DNA of 64,000 bases from Elusimicrobiales bacterium (GTDB taxonomy: Bacteria > Elusimicrobiota > Elusimicrobia > Elusimicrobiales > UBA9959): positions 186,001-250,000 of the forward strand of contig JAQTZB010000003.1 in NCBI GenBank assembly GCA_028688015.1, given 5' to 3'. Shown here in pieces: positions 24,824 through 32,210 of the stretch; position 1 is the first letter of the stretch; every line of letters begins with the position of its first letter. Under the pieces are notes generated by a model. That model made no database searches. It had not been told where the DNA came from and was given only the letters and a program-made list of their open reading frames with translations. The translations under genes and the position numbers were made by a program.

Positions 24824-25012
24824 ATGAAACTTAACGACGCCTTACATCTGCTGGCGGGCTTCATGGTGCTGCTGAGCCTCGGCCTCACCGCCTACGTCGA
24901 CGGCCGCTTCATCTGGCTCACGGCCTTCGTCGGGGCAAATCTGCTGCAGTCGGCCTTCACCAAATGGTGCCCGGCTATCTGGCTCTTCAGGAAGCTGGGG
25001 CTTCAGGAGTGA
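24824..25012 (+). CDS. DUF2892 small membrane protein
   Basis: This 62-residue protein has two hydrophobic helices and the family pattern RLLAG...LNLLQSAFTxxCP, seen here as LHLLAGFMVLLSLGL and ANLLQSAFTKWCPAIWLFRKLG. The family matches the membrane part of YgaP-type proteins and has a conserved Cys (here Cys50) in the turn. It starts 1 nt after the RND pump stop and is part of the efflux operon. Its role is unknown. Confidence 0.8.
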   Translation: MKLNDALHLLAGFMVLLSLGLTAYVDGRFIWLTAFVGANLLQSAFTKWCPAIWLFRKLGLQE

Positions 25013-25013
25013 T

Positions 25014-25223
25014 ATGAAAACTCTCGGACTCTTCCTGGCGGCCGCGGCCGCCGCGGGCCTGGCCTGGGCCGGCCATTACCGCAGCCCGGACTTCTACCCC
25101 GCCGCGCTGGTGGCCGGCTTCGTCTTCTTCCGCCTGGCTACCGGCAGCGCCTGCCCGCTGGTCTGGCTCGCCACTAAGTTAGGAGCCAAAGGCCTGAGCT
25201 GCCCCACGGACTTCAAAAAATAA
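25014..25223 (+). CDS. Second small DUF2892-like membrane protein
   Basis: This 69-residue protein has two hydrophobic helices and the same closing pattern as its neighbour (RLATGSACPLVWLATKLG), with Cys48 at the equivalent site plus one more cysteine (LSCPTDF). It starts 1 nt after the preceding gene. The pair looks like a tandem duplication followed by divergence. The function is unknown. Confidence 0.7.
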   Translation: MKTLGLFLAAAAAAGLAWAGHYRSPDFYPAALVAGFVFFRLATGSACPLVWLATKLGAKGLSCPTDFKK

Positions 25224-25249
25224 AGCAGCGCCTCAACCTTGCCGTTTTT

Positions 25250-26068
25250 TTATATTTCGATGTATCTGGCGCCGGGACTGGCGGCGGTGCGGGCGAGATC
25301 TGCGAATAAGGTATCGAGGACCGGGTTGGCCGGCAGCCGGCGGCGCAGGCGGGGCAGGAAGCCGCGCTCGGCCGCAACCCGGCGGGCCGGGGCGTAGTTC
25401 AGGTCGTGGAACCAGCCGGCCACCATCACCAGGATGTCGGCCAGAGTGTGAAGGTTCTTCAGCGACAGCGTTTCCCCGCGCGCGGCGGCCTCCGCCACGC
25501 CCGGCGTGAGCCCGCCCTCCAGCTTGATGTCCGGGATAGTATCCTGCAGGCCGCCGAAGTTTCCGGACTCGGCGCTGCCCAGCAGGGTTTCCATTATATC
25601 CACCTTGTCCGCGTCGCGCACCAGCAGCAGCAGGCTATTGTCGGCCGGCGGCAGGTCTTTGGGCAGGGCGTCGGGCCTGCGGTTATGGAATTCGGTGGCG
25701 CAAAGCAGCCGGCGGAAAAGCGCGGCGTCGGGAAACAGCCCGGCGGCCTTCTCCTCAAGCACGCGCCGCCCCTCAAGCCCGTGGTCCAGGCTGCGCGCGT
25801 CTATGAACGAAGCGTGCCAGGAGTACTGCCTGAACCGGCCCACGTCGTGCAGCAGCCCCGCGGCCCGGGCCAGCGCGCATTCCCCCTCTCCCAGTTCCAG
25901 CCCGGCCGCGATCTGCGCGGCGTTTTCGGCCACGCGCGCGCTGTGCACGCGCTTGAACTCCAGCGGGCCGGGCAAAGTGCCGCCGCCGTCGCGGAACCCG
26001 TCCACATAGGACTTGAACCAGGCCGCGACGCGGCCGTAGTCCTCACCGGTCAAGGGGGTGCTTTTCAT
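25250..26068 (-). CDS. HD-domain phosphohydrolase
   Basis: This 272-residue cytosolic protein has an HD metal-dependent phosphohydrolase domain: FKRVHSARVAENA (first His), LLHDVGRFRQ (His-Asp pair) near residue 73-82, SLDHGLEG, and LVRDADKVDIMETLL with the last metal-binding Asp. The C-terminal ~90 residues are less conserved. HD proteins of this layout act on nucleotides or phosphorylated signals, and I cannot assign a substrate. It is convergent with the efflux operon. Confidence 0.75.
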   Translation of the reverse strand: MKSTPLTGEDYGRVAAWFKSYVDGFRDGGGTLPGPLEFKRVHSARVAENAAQIAAGLELGEGECALARAAGLLHDVGRFRQYSWHASFIDARSLDHGLEGRRVLEEKAAGLFPDAALFRRLLCATEFHNRRPDALPKDLPPADNSLLLLVRDADKVDIMETLLGSAESGNFGGLQDTIPDIKLEGGLTPGVAEAAARGETLSLKNLHTLADILVMVAGWFHDLNYAPARRVAAERGFLPRLRRRLPANPVLDTLFADLARTAASPGARYIEI

Positions 26069-26128
26069 ACTGCAGACAAGTTTACAATATTCCCGGATCG
26101 CGGACCGTCCGCCGCTCCGGAGCGCGCC

Positions 26129-27001
26129 TTAAAAGGATAAGGTCAGCCCCGCTGAATAATAGTCGCTGCGGGGCAGGCCGCCGCCGGGATTGAAATTTTC
26201 CCAGCCGGCGGAAATTTCAGCCGGCCCCGCCCTCAGGGACAGCCCGAAGCTGAAAGTTTCGGAATCAGGCTGGTCCAGCAGATAGGAGGTCTTTGAATAG
26301 CCCGCCTCAGGCGAGAGCGGCAGGCCGGGAGCGCGCAGCCTGGCTGAAACGGCCGTATCGGGAAAGCCGCTGGTTCCTATGCCGCCTATGTCCACGGGCA
26401 GCTGGCGGGCCTCCGCGGTGACGTCCTTATCGTAGGCGGTCTTGGTGAAGCGCCCGCTGGCCCTCAGCCCGTACGCCTTCAGCGAAGCGGAAACGCCGTA
26501 GTCGGTCTGGTTAAGCTTGAAGGCCTCCGTCAGCGCCGACACGGAGGAACTTCCGCCGCGGCGGCCGCCCGCCACCGTGGTGGTGGACAGGGAATACAGG
26601 TCCTCGTGCGCGGTAAGCCCGGCGAAGACCCCCAGGCCCGCGTATTGCAGGGCGGCCCCTTCCTCACCGGAAGACAGCAGGTTATAGGTGAAATCAGCGT
26701 AGAGGCCGGTATTTTTATAGCCGCCGGTTTCCGGGGTTGCGGAAACTTCCGCGCCGACGCTCCAGGACTCGCGGTCCAGGCCCGCTCCGAACGAATAGGA
26801 AGACCGCCTGTCGGAGAGATCACTCTTATAGGTGTTGAGGGCGGGGCGCAGGTAATAATCGTCGCCGCCCCACTCGGCGAAAGCGTTCAAGCCGCCGTAG
26901 CCGTCAGGACCTGAAGTGTAGCGCAGCCCGGCATCGGTGTAGGCGCGGGCCCCCGCGGCGCAAAACAAAAAAATAAAGGCGGATAAGAGCCTTGTTTTCA
27001 T
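26129..27001 (-). CDS. Exported beta-barrel-like protein
   Basis: This 290-residue protein has a signal peptide (MKTRLLSAFIFLFCAAGARA), many amphipathic strands (YSFGAGLDRESWSVGAEVSATPETGGY, GLYADFTYNLLSSG) and a C-terminal SAGLTLSF ending in Phe, as outer-membrane barrels do. No family is recognised. The upstream gap holds a strong GC hairpin (27017-27043) in its presumed leader. Confidence 0.6.
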   Translation of the reverse strand: MKTRLLSAFIFLFCAAGARAYTDAGLRYTSGPDGYGGLNAFAEWGGDDYYLRPALNTYKSDLSDRRSSYSFGAGLDRESWSVGAEVSATPETGGYKNTGLYADFTYNLLSSGEEGAALQYAGLGVFAGLTAHEDLYSLSTTTVAGGRRGGSSSVSALTEAFKLNQTDYGVSASLKAYGLRASGRFTKTAYDKDVTAEARQLPVDIGGIGTSGFPDTAVSARLRAPGLPLSPEAGYSKTSYLLDQPDSETFSFGLSLRAGPAEISAGWENFNPGGGLPRSDYYSAGLTLSF

Positions 27002-27016
27002 AGCATCCCCTTTTTA

Positions 27017-27043
27017 TCCGCCGCCCCGAAACCGGGGCGGCGG
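27017..27043. other. GC-rich hairpin between two minus-strand genes
   Basis: GCCGCCCC and GGGGCGGC arms form a hairpin around a short AAA-containing loop just upstream of the barrel gene. There is no T-run on either strand, so it is more likely an attenuating or mRNA-stabilising hairpin than an intrinsic terminator. Confidence 0.5.
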
Positions 27044-27056
27044 CCTTCCGCGGTTT

Positions 27057-27515
27057 CTACCTGCCCTTCCCGGCGCCCTGGCGCTTCCCGTCATGCAGGG
27101 CTTTGCGCTCCTGCTTGCGCTCGCGGCGCTCTTCACGCGCCTCTTTCTTCTCCTGCTTGCGCTGCTGCTTCTTCAGCGCCTTTTCGCCTTTCGCGCCGTT
27201 CTTTTCGGCGTTCTTCAGCGCCTTCTCTTCCCCGGCGTTCTCGGCCCGCTCGCCCACGGCCTCTCCCTTGGCGTTTTCCGCGCCTTCGCGCGAGCGTTCC
27301 TGCGTTTTGAGCTCCTTGCCTTCGCCGGAGCCGTCCTTCAACTGTTCCTTAACCTGCAGCTTGTCCTGGGTCTGCAGTTTGTCCTGGGTCTGCAGCTTGT
27401 CCTGGGTCTGCAGCTTGTCCTGAGCCTTAACAGCATCCTCGGCCAGCACCGCCGCCGGGATCAAAAAGGCGGAAATCAGGCTGAGGGTTGCCGTCATCAT
27501 AAGTTTGTTCTTCAT
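27057..27515 (-). CDS. Exported, highly charged repeat protein
   Basis: This 152-residue protein has a signal peptide (MKNKLMMTATLSLISAFLIPAAVLA), then four tandem DKLQTQ hexapeptides, then a Lys/Glu/Arg-rich, probably coiled-coil tail (KGEKALKKQQRKQEKKEAR). No family is recognised. It has its own predicted ECF-type promoter (27555-27581) matching those of the sigma-factor operon upstream, so it appears to be a target of that sigma factor. Confidence 0.65.
   Translation of the reverse strand: MKNKLMMTATLSLISAFLIPAAVLAEDAVKAQDKLQTQDKLQTQDKLQTQDKLQVKEQLKDGSGEGKELKTQERSREGAENAKGEAVGERAENAGEEKALKNAEKNGAKGEKALKKQQRKQEKKEAREERRERKQERKALHDGKRQGAGKGR
27354..27425 (-). repeat. Four tandem 18-bp coding repeats
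   Basis: Four consecutive 18-bp units (CTGCAGYTTGTCCTGRGY on the plus strand) encode the DKLQTQ repeats of the 27057-27515 protein. The near identity of the units suggests recent slippage expansion. Confidence 0.85.
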
Positions 27516-27554
27516 AACTCCTCCTTAGTAGGTCGGCCTCTGCCGCTCTCTATA

Positions 27555-27581
27555 CTGACGCGGCAGCCGGCACTAAGGTTT
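27555..27581 (-). promoter_or_regulatory. ECF-sigma promoter P3 (repeat protein gene)
   Basis: On the minus strand AAACC (27577-27581), a 16-nt spacer and CGTCAG (27555-27560, continuing TAT) match the two divergent promoters at 29149-29254 in sequence and exactly in spacing. It lies just downstream of the DUF3106 stop and about 40 bp before the repeat-protein start. Confidence 0.65.
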
Positions 27582-27585
27582 AGTC

Positions 27586-27999
27586 CTAACGGCGCCGCCC
27601 GGCGCCGCCCCCGCGGCGCTCGCCGCCGTGCTCCTGCCGGTATTCGCGGCGCAGTTCTTCGCGGCGCTCCTTGGAAAGCTTCTGCCACTTACCGAATTTC
27701 TTCAGCAGTTTCGCGCGTTCCGGCTCCGGCATGGCCTGGAAGCGGCTCCAGCGGGCGCGCAGCTCGGCCTGCCGCTCCTTCGGCATGGCGCTGAAACGGG
27801 CGTATTTTTCCCTGACCTCGGCCTTCTTAGCCGGGTCAAGGGACTGCCATTTCTTGTAGTTAGCCAGCACCCGTTTCTGCTCCGCCTCGGGCAGTTTTTC
27901 CCACGCCGCCTGCTTGTCGGCGGCGGCGCCCTGCCCGGCCGCGGGCAGGCCTGGCGCGGCCAGCGCCAAGACAAGGACCATAAGGTTAATTCTTTTCAT
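27586..27999 (-). CDS. DUF3106 periplasmic protein
   Basis: This 137-residue protein has a signal peptide (MKRINLMVLVLALAAPGLPAAG) and repeated helical segments with the pattern W-x-x-L/M-P/S-P/K-E-x-R-x-x-L (WEKLPEAEQKRVLANYKKW, ARFSAMPKERQAELRARWSRF, GKWQKLSKERREELRREY), as in DUF3106. The layout resembles periplasmic stress chaperones such as Spy/CpxP in a general way, though that is inference. It closes an operon headed by an ECF sigma factor and overlaps the preceding gene by 14 nt. Confidence 0.8.
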   Translation of the reverse strand: MKRINLMVLVLALAAPGLPAAGQGAAADKQAAWEKLPEAEQKRVLANYKKWQSLDPAKKAEVREKYARFSAMPKERQAELRARWSRFQAMPEPERAKLLKKFGKWQKLSKERREELRREYRQEHGGERRGGGAGRRR

Positions 28000-28258
28000 A
28001 AGACCTCCGTGCGGCGGCCGCCTTCACGGTCACGCTCGAGCCGGTCACGGCCGCGGTGGACACCGCGGGAGCGGTGGATATTTTTACCGCCGCCTCTCCG
28101 GCCGGCTCCTCCTCTACTATTTCCAGGTTGGCTACCAGTTCAAAATCGCTGAAGAAGCCGAGGTTTTCCAGGACCTCGGCCGGCGCGCTGACCGCGGCGG
28201 CCAGGGCCGCGGCGGTAAGCAGGCCGCTCAGCCAGAAAAACAGCACCCGTTTTTTCAT
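27986..28258 (-). CDS. Small exported protein of the ECF operon
   Basis: This 90-residue protein has an N-terminal membrane segment or signal peptide (MKKRVLFFWLSGLLTAAALAAAVSA) and an acidic-then-Ala/Val-rich remainder (FSDFELVANLEIVEEE). No family is recognised. Its start overlaps the anti-sigma-like gene stop by 4 nt and its end overlaps DUF3106, which supports it being a real, coupled gene. Confidence 0.6.
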   Translation of the reverse strand: MKKRVLFFWLSGLLTAAALAAAVSAPAEVLENLGFFSDFELVANLEIVEEEPAGEAAVKISTAPAVSTAAVTGSSVTVKAAAARRSYEKN

Positions 28259-28557
28259 AAGTCTTCCTCTCCAATGGCTTCCAGCACGTCCATGTCGTCG
28301 AGCAGGTCCAAGTGCTCGATAAAAGCGGTGCTTACCGCCGGGCTATCCGCCGGCGGCTGCCGGTGCGGCGCCCGCGCGGAAAGGATCACCAGCAGCGCGG
28401 CCAAAGCGGCCGCCGGGGCCAGCAGCCACGCGCGCCTGGAGGCGCGTTTTCCGGCGGTTCCGGCCAGCGCCCGGGACCGCTGCGCGGCCCAGAAAGCCTC
28501 GCTCCGGCGCGGCGCCAGCAGCGACAGCAGCTTTTTTTCTCTCTCTTCGTCGTTCAT
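28255..28557 (-). CDS. Probable anti-sigma factor (single-pass membrane protein)
   Basis: This 100-residue protein has a charged N-terminal cytoplasmic part (MNDEEREKKLLSLLAPRRSEAFW), one transmembrane helix (around 42-60) and an acidic periplasmic tail (LDLLDDMDVLEAIGEEDL). Its position directly after an ECF sigma gene with a 4-nt overlap suggests it restrains that sigma factor, although no zinc-binding HxxxCxxC anti-sigma motif is present. The assignment therefore rests mainly on context. Confidence 0.55.
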   Translation of the reverse strand: MNDEEREKKLLSLLAPRRSEAFWAAQRSRALAGTAGKRASRRAWLLAPAAALAALLVILSARAPHRQPPADSPAVSTAFIEHLDLLDDMDVLEAIGEEDL

Positions 28558-29132
28558 AAATATTCCCCCAGCAGGGACTCGAGTTTCTTCCTGGCCTCGA
28601 ACCAGTGGGCTTTTACCGTCCCTTCCGCCATCCCCAGCACGGCGGCGGTCTCCGCCACGCTCAGCTCCTGCGCCCGCAGCGCCGCCACTTCTCGCTGGCG
28701 CGGCGGCAGGGAAGCTATGGCTGCCTGTACCCGCCGCTCCAGCTCGGCGGCCTGCGCCGCCTGCTCGGGGCGCTGGCGCGGATCGTCTGGCAGCAGGTCT
28801 TCCAGCGCAGGCCCTTCCCCGTCGGCCCCCTGCCTTTCGCCAAGGCCCACCCAGGAACGGAGCTTTTTCCAGCGCCAGTACGACCGCGCCTTGTTGGCCG
28901 CTATGCGCAGCAGCCAGGTCTTCAAAGAGCTCTCGCCGCGAAAAGCCTTCAGGTGCCGCCAGGCGGCGATGAAGGTTTCCTGGGTTATATCCTCCGCGGC
29001 GGCGGCGTTCCCGGTCAGCCGGAGCGCGGCCCCGTAAACCAGCCGCTGGTTCTCCTCCACGACCAAGGCGAAAGCGCCCTCGGGGTCGGCAGGGGGCGGG
29101 CCGTCAAGGCCGGGTTTTTCGGTGTCAGTCAT
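28554..29132 (-). CDS. ECF-family RNA polymerase sigma factor (RpoE-like)
   Basis: This protein of about 192 residues has sigma region 2 (ENQRLVYGAALRLTGN, DITQETFIAAWRHLKAFRGESSLKTWLLRIAANKARSYWR) and region 4 (IASLPPRQREVAALRAQELSVAETAAVLGMAEGTVKAHWFEARKKL), joined by a short acidic linker. I choose the ATG at 29132; an in-frame GTG at 29141 is also possible but would sit at or before the predicted transcription start. The operon continues with an anti-sigma-like protein, a small exported protein and DUF3106. A matching ECF promoter upstream suggests autoregulation. Confidence 0.88.
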   Translation of the reverse strand: MTDTEKPGLDGPPPADPEGAFALVVEENQRLVYGAALRLTGNAAAAEDITQETFIAAWRHLKAFRGESSLKTWLLRIAANKARSYWRWKKLRSWVGLGERQGADGEGPALEDLLPDDPRQRPEQAAQAAELERRVQAAIASLPPRQREVAALRAQELSVAETAAVLGMAEGTVKAHWFEARKKLESLLGEYL

Positions 29133-29148
29133 CGTTTCCACATTTATA

Positions 29149-29175
29149 CAGACGCGCGGCGCGCGGGAAGGGTTT
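29149..29175 (-). promoter_or_regulatory. ECF-sigma promoter P1 (autoregulated sigma operon)
   Basis: On the minus strand AAACC (29171-29175), a 16-nt spacer and CGTCTG (29149-29154, continuing TAT) match the typical ECF layout with a CGTC-containing -10. It places the transcript start within about 10 nt of the sigma-factor start codon. Confidence 0.7.
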
Positions 29176-29227
29176 AGCCCCCCACAGCCAATTATATAAT
29201 TCGGCGGCAGGGCGGGACAGCGCGCCT

Positions 29228-29254
29228 AAACCTTTTCCCCCCTCCGCGCGTCTG
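29228..29254 (+). promoter_or_regulatory. ECF-sigma promoter P2 (receiver gene)
   Basis: AAACC (29228-29232), a 16-nt spacer and CGTCTG (29249-29254, continuing TAT) are the same elements as in P1 and P3, here facing the divergent receiver gene. The -10 regions of P1 and P2 share CGCGTCTGTAT. Confidence 0.7.
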
Positions 29255-29280
29255 TATCTGTGCGGAGGGAGGCGGAGCAT

Positions 29281-29643
29281 ATGCCTAAAAAGATACTTGC
29301 CGTAGACGATGAAGCGTCGCTGCGGGAATTGCTGAAACGGGCCTTAACCGCTTCCGACTACCATGTCACCCTGGCCTGCTGCGCCGAGGAAGCCCGGGCG
29401 CTCATGAGCGCCAATATCTACGACCTGCTGATAACCGACCTCATCCTGCCGGACGGTGCGGGTACCGAACTTATCGACTTCACCAGCGGCAGGCACGGCG
29501 CGACCAAATCAATCATGATAAGCGGCGCGGTAGAGCCCTGGGAGATGCCGCTCTTCGTGGAGAAATACAAGCTGGAAGGCTTTTTTGCCAAACCGTTCAG
29601 CATGGACGCCCTGCTGGGCAAGGTCAGGGAAGTGCTTGGCTAG
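29281..29643 (+). CDS. Single-domain response regulator, divergent from ECF sigma
   Basis: This 120-residue receiver has Asp9-Asp10, phosphoacceptor Asp53 (LITDLILPDG), Ser81 (IMISGAV) and Lys104 (FAKPF), so the phosphorylation site is complete. There is no output domain. The ATG at 29281 has a strong GGAGGGAGGCGGAG leader; an in-frame GTG at 29260 is disfavoured. Sharing an ECF-type promoter with the sigma operon suggests it belongs to the same regulon. Confidence 0.85.
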   Translation: MPKKILAVDDEASLRELLKRALTASDYHVTLACCAEEARALMSANIYDLLITDLILPDGAGTELIDFTSGRHGATKSIMISGAVEPWEMPLFVEKYKLEGFFAKPFSMDALLGKVREVLG

Positions 29644-29654
29644 CTCGCCGCCGC

Positions 29655-29688
29655 AAAAAAAGGGCGCCCGCAAGGACGCCCCTTTTTA
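29655..29688. terminator. Bidirectional terminator
   Basis: GGGCG and CGCCC arms extended by A-run and T-run flanks (AAAAAGGGCG to CGCCCCTTTTT) lie between the convergent receiver gene and the FadL-family gene. Confidence 0.8.
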
Positions 29689-29701
29689 TTCGCCGAGACC
29701 T

Positions 29702-30919
29702 TTAGAACTTGAAGGTCAGGCCCATGTCATAGGCGGTCTCGGACAGCTCGGACTTGATGCTGATCGCGCCGGAACTGTCGGTCTCGCTGATGCTCTTGGC
29801 CAGGGCTTTCTTGTAGCCCAGGTTCAGCGTGAACTTGGGCGAGAACTCGTAGCCCGCGCCCAGGGTAATGTGGTGCTCCACCACGCCGGGGAAGCCGATG
29901 ATGCGGAAATACTCGTAGTTGAAAGTATTCATCGCCATGCCCTGCACGTCGGTGGTGCCCATGGCGTTGAAGGCCGCGTGCTTCTTCAGCGGGTTCTTGC
30001 CGTAATTCCAGCCGGCGCGCAGCGTCAGCTTGTCGGTGGTCTTGTTCTGGACGCCCAGGCCTATCACGGTCTGGCTCTCCCAGTCGAAGTCGCTGTAGCC
30101 GTCGGCGTTGGCCCAGTCCACGTACTTCACGTCCGCGGAGAGCAGCCACTTGTCCAGGCCCTTGTAGGCGACGCCAGCGCCGTACTGCGCCGGGTTCTCG
30201 AGCTTCAGCGCGTCGTAGCCGTTGTAGGCCGCGCCCGCGCCCTCGCCGTCGAAGTCGTAGACGCGCTCGTGCTTGACGTTCTGCGGGGTTACATAGGTGA
30301 CGCCGAAAGCCCACTTACCGTATTCGTACCCGGCGCCCGCGCGCAGGCCGAAGGCGTAATTATGGGCGAGGCCCTTGCCGAAGTCAGCGGCCTGGTAATC
30401 TATATCGAGGCCGGCGCCGTAGGAGAACGCGCCGCGTTTATAGGCCAGGGCCGGCACGAACTTCATGACGGACACCTTGGTGTTCATCTTGCCGTTGACG
30501 TCCTTATTGCGGTAGTCCACGCCCATGCCGGACACGCCGTAGGCGGCTATGCCGAAGGTCAGGTTCTCGCCGGCCGGGGTGGCGATGCCGATAGCGGGAA
30601 TGGCGTACCCCTCGTCCTGGCTCTTGGCGCTCCAGTTGCCGACGCCTGCCGCCGGGGCGGGAGAAACCACGGTCGCCTTCACTTCGGGCGAGAAGAAGGT
30701 GCCGGCGAAGTTGAACTGCGAGCCCTCTATCTGCGAGAGCCCGGCCGGGTTGTTGAAGATGGCGCTGATGGCGTCCTGAGGGGCGGCCATGCCGGTGCCG
30801 CCCATGGCCCGGGAAGTGGGACCTACGCCGATCATGTTGTCGCCGTTGGTGGCGAACACGTTCAGCGAAAGCCCGGTTATTACGAACGCCGCAGCAAACA
30901 AGTTAACCGATTTTTTCAT
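29702..30919 (-). CDS. FadL/OmpP1-family outer-membrane transport protein
   Basis: This 405-residue protein has a signal peptide (MKKSVNLFAAAFVITGLSLNVFA) then TNGDNMIGVGPTSRAMGGTGMAAPQDAISAIFNNPAGLS, the N-terminal hatch typical of FadL, with the NPA motif. Many beta strands follow and the protein ends in MGLTFKF. FadL proteins pass hydrophobic compounds through the outer membrane. It starts 24 nt after DsrE2 on the same strand and may be the last gene of the sulfur-relay operon. If so, import of a hydrophobic sulfur compound is conceivable, but this is inference. Confidence 0.88.
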   Translation of the reverse strand: MKKSVNLFAAAFVITGLSLNVFATNGDNMIGVGPTSRAMGGTGMAAPQDAISAIFNNPAGLSQIEGSQFNFAGTFFSPEVKATVVSPAPAAGVGNWSAKSQDEGYAIPAIGIATPAGENLTFGIAAYGVSGMGVDYRNKDVNGKMNTKVSVMKFVPALAYKRGAFSYGAGLDIDYQAADFGKGLAHNYAFGLRAGAGYEYGKWAFGVTYVTPQNVKHERVYDFDGEGAGAAYNGYDALKLENPAQYGAGVAYKGLDKWLLSADVKYVDWANADGYSDFDWESQTVIGLGVQNKTTDKLTLRAGWNYGKNPLKKHAAFNAMGTTDVQGMAMNTFNYEYFRIIGFPGVVEHHITLGAGYEFSPKFTLNLGYKKALAKSISETDSSGAISIKSELSETAYDMGLTFKF

Positions 30920-30943
30920 TTTTCCTCCGTTTAATTTCCGAAA

Positions 30944-31495
30944 TTATATGAACAGCGAGGACTTGCTGGTGCCGGCCTCGGCCAGGAACTTGGCCACGCC
31001 GGCGCTCTTGAGGTTCGGGTAAGCTATCATCTCTTCCATCTTGTAGCCCATCAGGTCCATGCTCATCTGACAGACATAGATCTGCACGCCCGAGTCGGCC
31101 GCGGTCTTCATCAGCTGACCGAGCGTCATCACGTTATGCTTCTTCATGATGGACTTTATCATGGCCTTGCCCATGCCGCCCATGTTCATCTTGCTGAGCT
31201 TGGTGCCGTCGGCGCCGTTGGGCAGCATTATTTCGAACATCTTGGAGACCGCGTCCTTGGAGACGGTCTTGTTCGGGTCCTTCAGCGCCGGGATGGACCA
31301 GAAGGTGAAGAACATCACCACCTTGTCGAACATGGCCGCCGCGCCGGTGGCGATGATGAAAGAGGCCAGCAGTTTGTCCATGTCGCCGCTCATCACCACC
31401 ATGGAGAGCTTGTCCTCAGGGGCGTTGGCCTTGAGGGTCTCGACGTCGGCCTTGAGGGCCGCTACCTGCGCTTCCAGTTCTTTTATATCAGCCAT
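30944..31495 (-). CDS. DsrE2-type sulfur-carrier-like protein
   Basis: This 183-residue protein has a short N-terminal coiled coil (IKELEAQVAALKADVETLKAN) followed by a DsrE/F-like fold with KLSMVVMSGDMDKLLASFIIATGAAAMF, FFTFWSIPALK, a Met/Gly-rich loop (LSKMNMGGMGKAMIKSIMKKHN) and the Cys site VQIYVCQMSMDLMG. These features match the DsrE2 peroxiredoxin-like subgroup, which in sulfur oxidisers interacts with TusA. It is part of the operon below the Hdr/Qmo-like genes. Confidence 0.85.
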   Translation of the reverse strand: MADIKELEAQVAALKADVETLKANAPEDKLSMVVMSGDMDKLLASFIIATGAAAMFDKVVMFFTFWSIPALKDPNKTVSKDAVSKMFEIMLPNGADGTKLSKMNMGGMGKAMIKSIMKKHNVMTLGQLMKTAADSGVQIYVCQMSMDLMGYKMEEMIAYPNLKSAGVAKFLAEAGTSKSSLFI

Positions 31496-31504
31496 AGTTT
31501 CTCC

Positions 31505-31837
31505 TTAGTGCGTGTAATCCAGAATTTTTACTTTGTCCCCGACCTTCTTTACTATCGCCGCCTTCATGGCGTCGGCGTGGGGACAGGGGAAACAAAGCGG
31601 GTTGCCGTTCTTTATGCAGGACGCGAGGGCGATAACCTCTACGCCGCGCGACACCATCTCCTCCGCGCGGATGACGGCCCGCTTGCCGGGGCAGCCGCCG
31701 CAGGACACGAAGGCGGCTATCTCCACCGGCCCGGTCTCCGCGAAAGCGCCTTTGCCCAGTTGAGCGAACTTGAAGTCCGTAGTGCCCGGGCAGATATCCT
31801 CGGTCTGCTGACAGCGTATTATGCCGGCTTTTTTCAT
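31505..31837 (-). CDS. CGGC-domain protein
   Basis: This 110-residue protein has the family motif FVSCGGCPGKRAV and further cysteines (RCQQTEDICPG, LASCIKNGNPLCFPCPH). CGGC-domain proteins are small, probably metal- or persulfide-binding proteins of unknown function found in anaerobes. Nine nt separate it from DsrE2 and 1 nt from the DsrE gene upstream. A role as a persulfide-handling partner of DsrE and TusA is inferred from context. Confidence 0.75.
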   Translation of the reverse strand: MKKAGIIRCQQTEDICPGTTDFKFAQLGKGAFAETGPVEIAAFVSCGGCPGKRAVIRAEEMVSRGVEVIALASCIKNGNPLCFPCPHADAMKAAIVKKVGDKVKILDYTH

Positions 31838-31838
31838 A

Positions 31839-32210
31839 TCAATAGGAGAGCACCGTCTTCGCGGAGGTGACTTCCTCTATCACCTTGGCCGCGCCGACTA
31901 TTTTAGCGTTGGCCACCAGGTCTTTCTCGTCGTAGTTGCGGGCCTTCAGGCACGGCGAGCAGACCAGCAGCTGGCCGCCCTGCTCCGCGTAAAGGGCAAA
32001 AAGCTTCTCCAGCGGGTCGAACGGGGCGTGGTTGATATCGGCGGCCTTGCCCTTAACGGCCAGGTTGACGCCCTCGCCCTGCACAATAATGACGGGCTGC
32101 GCGTCCATGGCGTAGGTGGCGTTAGCCAGCACGAACGGGATGATAGCCTTCTCCGGAGAATCCTTGAAATGGGTCACGACGTAAACTATCTTATCTGCGT
32201 TGTCCATCAT
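31839..32210 (-). CDS. DsrE-family sulfur relay protein
   Basis: This 123-residue protein has the DsrE/TusD fold: KIVYVVTHFKDSPEKAIIPFVLANATYAMDAQPVIIVQGEGV and the Cys-bearing LLVCSPCLKARNYDEKDLVANAKIVGAAKVIEEV, where Cys84 or Cys87 would carry the persulfide. Its start overlaps the QmoC-like stop by 4 nt, so translation is coupled to the Hdr/Qmo module. The likely role is to accept or donate sulfane sulfur with TusA. Confidence 0.85.
   Translation of the reverse strand: MMDNADKIVYVVTHFKDSPEKAIIPFVLANATYAMDAQPVIIVQGEGVNLAVKGKAADINHAPFDPLEKLFALYAEQGGQLLVCSPCLKARNYDEKDLVANAKIVGAAKVIEEVTSAKTVLSY

Noticed and set aside
21565..24888. A 1,107-codon open frame antisense to the RND pump
   Set aside because: It mirrors the pump codon for codon in high-GC DNA, has no family motifs and a low-complexity His/Arg/Gly-rich translation.
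27354..27425. A CRISPR-like array (four 18-bp repeats)
   Set aside because: There are no spacers, the repeats are in frame and encode DKLQTQ, and no cas genes are present.
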